From Lacipirellula parvula (GTDB taxonomy: Bacteria > Planctomycetota > Planctomycetia > Pirellulales > Lacipirellulaceae), in contig NZ_AP021861.1 of the NCBI RefSeq assembly GCF_009177095.1, forward strand, positions 6,368,501 through 6,432,500: 64,000 nt of DNA, written 5' to 3'. Under the pieces are notes generated by a model, which made no database searches, was not told the DNA's origin, and saw nothing but the letters and a program-made list of their open reading frames with translations. Position 1 is the first letter of the stretch; every line of letters begins with the position of its first letter. The translations under genes were made by a program, and so were the position numbers. This document shows positions 60,131-64,000 of the stretch, in pieces.

Positions 60131-60239
60131 AATGACGAATGACGAAGCACGAATGACGAATGAGAACTAGCGAGGGCTCGACTCTGAACAGAGTTGAAGT
60201 CCTCCCATTCGTCATTCGGATTTCGTCATTCGTCATTCA
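60131..60239. repeat. ATGACGAA-word inverted repeat, copy 3
   Basis: AATGACGAATGACGAAGCAC and GATTTCGTCATTCGTCATTC arms, immediately upstream of thyA (minus strand). Confidence 0.75.
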
Positions 60240-60251
60240 CTATTCACTTTC

Positions 60252-60512
60252 CTATTTGCCTGTGAGTTCCGTCACCTTCTTCGCCAACAGCGTCACGTCG
60301 TCCTTCTTCAGCAGATGGTCGATCTCGGTCTTCGGCACGCCGGCGCGTTCTAGGGCGGTAGCGATTTGCTTCCACTTGGTCGCGCGGCCCTTGCCTTCGG
60401 CGAGGTACAGGTCGGTCACCAGTTCGCCGAGTCGCTGCAGCGAGATCGACTCGCGGTTGTCGTAGAAGTTCTGAATCGCCTTTTGCTGGAACTTTGAATA
60501 TTGGCGGTCCAT
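60252..60512 (-). CDS. Conserved small protein of unknown function
   Basis: 86 residues from ATG 60512, with CAGGAG about nine bases upstream; a longer open frame upstream is not supported. It is all-helical: FQQKAIQNFYDNRESISLQR, LGELVTDLYLAEGKGRATKW and VPKTEIDHLLKKDDVTLLAK. Such small proteins recur in planctomycete genomes near other genes, but I cannot assign a function. It is upstream of thyA on the same strand, with the repeat between them. Confidence 0.65.
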   Translation of the reverse strand: MDRQYSKFQQKAIQNFYDNRESISLQRLGELVTDLYLAEGKGRATKWKQIATALERAGVPKTEIDHLLKKDDVTLLAKKVTELTGK

Positions 60513-60765
60513 CGAGCGGGTGCTCCTGGCGCGGCCTGACGGCTCGCGGCTAAATGGGGTGTTCGGTGTTGTCGATTCAACGGCAGGGCTCGCCGCTAGC
60601 GGCTTAGCGGGCCGTGGAGGCGGGCGTTTTTGCTCCATCGGCGCGCCGCGGGGCTCTACTTTCGTGGCCGCGGGGGGCGCGTTACAGTATGGTATCGCTC
60701 GGCGGGGCCTCGCGGCTACCGCCCCTCTCTTCCCTCCTGATGCAGCTTACAGGAATCAGCAGGCC

Positions 60766-61155
60766 ATGCCGATTATCAAGTTCATTAAGGAAAAAAAGGA
60801 AATTGAAGTTCCTCGCGGGGCCAACCTGCGGAAGTCCGCCATCGAGGCTGGCATCAACCTTTACCAGGGAATCAACGGCTTCGGCGCCACGATCAATCAG
60901 TACGTCAACTGCCACGGCCTCGGCCAATGCGGCATGTGCCGGGTGCTGATTACCAAGGGGATGGAAAATACCAGCCCGATGGGGAGCATGGAAAAGTTCA
61001 AGTTCCGGGTACCGGTGCCCGACCCGATGGCCGCCCTCGCCTATGTCGGCAACGAGCAAACGATGCGGCTCGCCTGCTACACTGAAGTGAACGGCGACGT
61101 CGAGGTGCAAACCGGCCCCGAGATCGACCTCTTCGGCGAGAACTTTTTCAGCTAG
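60766..61155 (+). CDS. 2Fe-2S ferredoxin
   Basis: 129 residues from ATG 60766. Plant-type ligands are C49, C55, C58 and C104 in NCHGLGQCGMC and RLACYTEVNG, around a loop with spacing x5 and x2. The protein begins MPIIKFIKEKKEIEVPRGAN and ends GPEIDLFGENFFS. Soluble electron carrier; partner unknown. It is divergent from the small protein gene and 88 bases before the P-II gene. Confidence 0.85.
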   Translation: MPIIKFIKEKKEIEVPRGANLRKSAIEAGINLYQGINGFGATINQYVNCHGLGQCGMCRVLITKGMENTSPMGSMEKFKFRVPVPDPMAALAYVGNEQTMRLACYTEVNGDVEVQTGPEIDLFGENFFS

Positions 61156-61243
61156 CCAGCGGCCGGCGGCGGTCGGTTAGAATGAAAGGCGTTCGTCGCA
61201 GTTGCCCGGGCTGATTGCTGACCGCTGAAAGCTGACCGCTCCC

Positions 61244-61567
61244 ATGAAACAAGTCGTCGCCATCGTCAAACCCTTCCTCGCCGAGCGGATTCTCGAAGGC
61301 CTCCGCCGCGCGCCGCTCGAGGCGGTCCATGTCCGCGAGGTGAAGGGCGTCGGCCGGCAGAAGAGCTATCTCGACGAGTATGCCGACAGCGAATATGCCG
61401 AGGCGTTTCTGCCGAAGGTCGAGATCACCGCCTGGGTCGACGACATGCGTGCGGAGGAAGTGATCCGCAAAATGGTCGAAGCGGCCCGCACCGGTCGGAT
61501 GGGCGACGGCAAGATCTTTGTGCTGTCGGCGCAGTCGTACGAAGCGGTGCTGGGCGGAAAGTTTTAG
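61244..61567 (+). CDS. glnB: P-II nitrogen regulatory protein
   Basis: 107 residues. The T-loop is intact: GVGRQKSYLDEYADSEYAEA with Y51 at the uridylylation site, followed by FLPKVEITAWVDDMRAEEVI; the C-terminus has GDGKIFVLSAQSYEAVLGG. It senses 2-oxoglutarate and ATP/ADP and controls nitrogen enzymes and transporters. It converges with glnE across only 13 bases, and glnE acts on glutamine synthetase, a main P-II target pathway. A glnK identity cannot be excluded. Confidence 0.93.
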   Translation: MKQVVAIVKPFLAERILEGLRRAPLEAVHVREVKGVGRQKSYLDEYADSEYAEAFLPKVEITAWVDDMRAEEVIRKMVEAARTGRMGDGKIFVLSAQSYEAVLGGKF

Positions 61568-61580
61568 CGCGTAGCGCGAG

Positions 61581-64000
61581 CTATTCCGCAGCCGCAGCTT
61601 CGTTGAAAATGCGATCGAACCGTTCGCGCGTGTCGCGCCAGGTTTGGTCGACTTCTTGCACCAGCCGATCGACGTCGGCGTAGCCGAGTAGGAACGCCAG
61701 CTTCTCCAGTTCCCGCGGTTCGTCGGGGAACTCGTGCCGGCCGGCCGAATCCATCAGCCGGATGCGGGCCTCGACGCTCCGCTGGAAACGATAGCTCGCC
61801 GCGAGCGAACGGGCGTCGTCCTTGCCGAGCACGCCGGCAGCTTGCAATGCTTCGAGCGCGGCAATCGTTCCCGGCACGCGAATCTGCGGTAAATCAAGGC
61901 CGTGCTTCAATTGCAGCATCTGCACGATGAACTCGGCGTCCATCGTACCGCCAGCGGCACGTTTGAGATTCTGCGACGAAGCCGACTCGCGGAGCCGTTG
62001 TCGCATCTCTTTGATCTCTTGGGCGTCTTGCGAACGCCACGGCCGGCAGTAGATCGAATCGGTCACCGCGCTCATCGCCCGCTGCGCCGCTTCCGGCGAG
62101 CCCACGATCACTCGCGACTTGCAAAGGGCGAGTCGCTCCCAGAGCTGCCCCTCTCCCTCACGGAAGTAACGGACGAACGACGACAGCGGCATCGCCAGGG
62201 CGCCGCTTCGCCCCGTCGGCCGCAGTCGCGGGTCGACTTCGTACAGCCGGCCATGCGGGCCGAACTGCGTCGCCGCTTTGATAATCCGCTGGCCGAGTTC
62301 GCTGAAGAAGTGACTGTTGCTCGTCGAGGCGCCGCGGCGGCCGGGGATCGTCGATCCTTCGCCGTCGTACAAAAACACGAGGTCGAGATCACTGTGGTAG
62401 TTCGGTTCGCGACCGCCGAGTTTGCCGAGCGCGAGGACGACCAGCTCGCTGGGCTGGCCGACTTGCTCCGGCCGCGGCGACCACGCCGGGAACTCGCCCT
62501 CAGCGTTTTCGATCCCGCTTAGCTGACCGATCGTCGGTTGACCGAGCTTGTCGATCAGCTTCACCGTCTCGGCGACGGCGATTTCTTGCAAGCAAGCCTC
62601 GGCGACGTCGCTGAGCGCGGCGTGCGTGTCTTGCACATCGTCTTTGCCGACGATGTCGCGGACGCCGACGCGCAGATGCTGAGCGTGCTTGAAGCTGAGC
62701 AGAATCGGCTCGAGATCTTCCGCCCCGCGGGTCAACTCGGCGAGCGATGCCTTGAGCCGCGCCAGGTCGGGAAGCCTCTCCACGATGAGGCTGTCCATCA
62801 GCTCGTCGATCATGCCCGGGTTGCTGGTGAGGATGCTCGCCAGGTAGGGGCACGCCGCACAGAGCGTGACGTACAGATTGAGCGACGGGCGATTGCTGCT
62901 GAACAGTTCCCACAACGCTGCCTTACCGCCGAGCGAATCGCTCACGCGGCTGAGCGTGATGAGCGTCGCATCGGGATCGGGCGTTGTTGCAATCGCCGCC
63001 AACAGTCGCGGCGCGATCGAGGCGAGAAACAACCGGCAGCGCCGCGTCGAGAGAAACGGAATGCTCTCGCTGGCAAGCGACATCAGGTTGTCGTACTCCG
63101 CGTGGACGTCGCGGAAATGATATCGCTCCAGCACGCGCTCGATCGTCTCCGGCGAAGGATCGGGATCGTTGACCAGATCGATCTCCGGCTCGGTCTCCGC
63201 GCGTTCAGGGAAGGCGTCGTGCAGCAGGTGATCGAGGATGCGGCGATTGACCGCGGTGCGATCGGCGTAGTCCTTCTTGAACGCCTCAAGCGCCGTCACG
63301 CCCCCCGCAGCGCGGTAGCCGAGGCGACGAGCGAGCTTGTGAATTTCAACGTCGGTGACCGGCAGCTCATGCGTTTGCAGGTCGAACATGATCTGCAGAC
63401 GATGCTCCACCTTGCGGAGGAAGCTGTAGTTGTCCTCCAGGATCGTCTGTTCCTGGTGAGTGAGACAACCAGCCTGCTCGAGCCGTTCGATCGCGGCGAG
63501 GGTGTTGCCGGTGCGCAGCGCCGGAATGGCGCCGCCGTTGAGCAGTTGCAAGAACTGGATGACGAATTCGATGTCGCGAATGCCGCCGCGGCCGGTCTTC
63601 ACATGCCGTTCGGCGACGCCTGCCTCCTCAGCGTGCTTCTCGATCTTTCGCTTCAGGCCCTTGATGCCGGTGATATCGGCGAGGCTGAGATAACGGCGGT
63701 AGATCCACGGCCGCAGGTGGTGGAGGTAGGTCTTCCCCAGTTCGATGTCGCCGGCGATCGCGCGGGCCTTCACGTAGGCCTGCCGTTCCCACGTGCGGCC
63801 ACGGGTATCGTAGTAGGCGAGCGCCTGGTCGATGCGGGTACAAAGCTGCCCCTGGCTGCCGTCGGGTCGCAATCGCATGTCGACGCGGTAAGCGAAACCG
63901 AGATCAGTCGATTCGGTAAGGAGTTTGATCACCTCGCGGGCGAGCCGTTGAGCGAACTCGCCGCCGTCGGTGTCGGGCGTGCCGCTCACTCCCTCGGCGT
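61581..64000 (-). CDS. glnE: Glutamine synthetase adenylyltransferase/deadenylylase, 5' end cut by window edge
   Basis: At least 805 residues, open to the right edge. The first part has FAYRVDMRLRPDGSQGQLCT, WERQAYVKARAIAGD and RHVKTGRGGIRDIEFVIQFL (the end of the first nucleotidyltransferase domain); the second domain has VLALGKLGGREPNYHSDLDL with the D-x-D catalytic pair, YEVDPRLRPTGRSGALAMPL and FQRSVEARIRLMDSAG. The missing N-terminus holds the other catalytic D-x-D. It adds or removes AMP on glutamine synthetase in response to nitrogen status. Convergent with glnB. Confidence 0.94.
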   Translation of the reverse strand, partial: AEGVSGTPDTDGGEFAQRLAREVIKLLTESTDLGFAYRVDMRLRPDGSQGQLCTRIDQALAYYDTRGRTWERQAYVKARAIAGDIELGKTYLHHLRPWIYRRYLSLADITGIKGLKRKIEKHAEEAGVAERHVKTGRGGIRDIEFVIQFLQLLNGGAIPALRTGNTLAAIERLEQAGCLTHQEQTILEDNYSFLRKVEHRLQIMFDLQTHELPVTDVEIHKLARRLGYRAAGGVTALEAFKKDYADRTAVNRRILDHLLHDAFPERAETEPEIDLVNDPDPSPETIERVLERYHFRDVHAEYDNLMSLASESIPFLSTRRCRLFLASIAPRLLAAIATTPDPDATLITLSRVSDSLGGKAALWELFSSNRPSLNLYVTLCAACPYLASILTSNPGMIDELMDSLIVERLPDLARLKASLAELTRGAEDLEPILLSFKHAQHLRVGVRDIVGKDDVQDTHAALSDVAEACLQEIAVAETVKLIDKLGQPTIGQLSGIENAEGEFPAWSPRPEQVGQPSELVVLALGKLGGREPNYHSDLDLVFLYDGEGSTIPGRRGASTSNSHFFSELGQRIIKAATQFGPHGRLYEVDPRLRPTGRSGALAMPLSSFVRYFREGEGQLWERLALCKSRVIVGSPEAAQRAMSAVTDSIYCRPWRSQDAQEIKEMRQRLRESASSQNLKRAAGGTMDAEFIVQMLQLKHGLDLPQIRVPGTIAALEALQAAGVLGKDDARSLAASYRFQRSVEARIRLMDSAGRHEFPDEPRELEKLAFLLGYADVDRLVQEVDQTWRDTRERFDRIFNEAAAAE

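Noticed and set aside
1-64000. tRNA, rRNA, CRISPR arrays, prophage genes, transposases, exosortase
   Set aside because: I searched by eye for cloverleaf ends, regularly spaced repeats, and transposase or exosortase motifs and found none. Dispersed palindromes are not regularly spaced and so are not CRISPR.

Overview
The window looks like a chromosome segment of a planctomycete, most likely order Pirellulales and possibly Lacipirellulaceae; this is inferred from content because no rRNA is present. The clues are high GC, many PEP-CTERM surface proteins ending in VPEP, a hydrophobic stretch and an Arg-rich tail, a planctomycete-style heme-domain/sugar-dehydrogenase fusion, an LptD-like outer-membrane protein, and intergenic spaces full of long palindromes built from repeated short words. 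No tRNA, rRNA, CRISPR array, prophage or insertion sequence was recognised. Two genes are cut by the window edges: cstA on the left and glnE on the right.

1-8.1 kb holds a carbon-starvation peptide transporter (cut), a small RelE/ParE-type toxin-antitoxin pair, a zinc-ribbon protein, a secreted serine hydrolase with dockerin and PEP-CTERM tail, a PEP-CTERM protein, a cytochrome c/glucose-dehydrogenase-like fusion and a LysE exporter. 8.2-13.8 kb is an array of five co-oriented minus-strand PEP-CTERM genes, nearly all with their own GC-rich terminator, plus two apparent remnants. Several share a leader element with core TTCGTGGTGCGA (plus strand). Upstream of the array are a receiver-like protein (13.8 kb) and a sigma-54 activator without a receiver domain (14.9 kb), which are candidate regulators.

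16.5-27 kb carries an MMPL exporter, LptD overlapping a DgkA-type kinase, a Uma2 nuclease-like protein, and both subunits of DNA topoisomerase VI, an enzyme mainly known from archaea and plants. 27.6-32.6 kb has two small exported proteins, def-fmt (N-formyl-methionine metabolism), a small membrane protein and miaB. 32.8-35.7 kb holds three tandem paralogous membrane proteins; the second is frameshifted and the third has a palindromic element inside its reading frame. 35.8-42 kb has ftsH, then dxr overlapping an rseP-like intramembrane protease. 42-45 kb is a three-gene island of poorly recognised genes, one resembling an Imm7 immunity protein, bracketed by 48-bp direct repeats.

45-64 kb contains a GH51 arabinofuranosidase, a ferredoxin, SRPBCC and DoxX proteins, a TIM-barrel isomerase, an orphan DNA methyltransferase, rlmN, and a complete elongation factor P lysylation module (epmB, efp, epmA) with a LemA/M48 protease pair inside it. 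A thyA-folA-tag operon, a 2Fe-2S ferredoxin, a P-II protein and convergent glnE (nitrogen control) close the window. At least six families of dispersed palindromic repeats occupy the intergenic spaces, and in two cases palindromic elements lie in frame inside genes.
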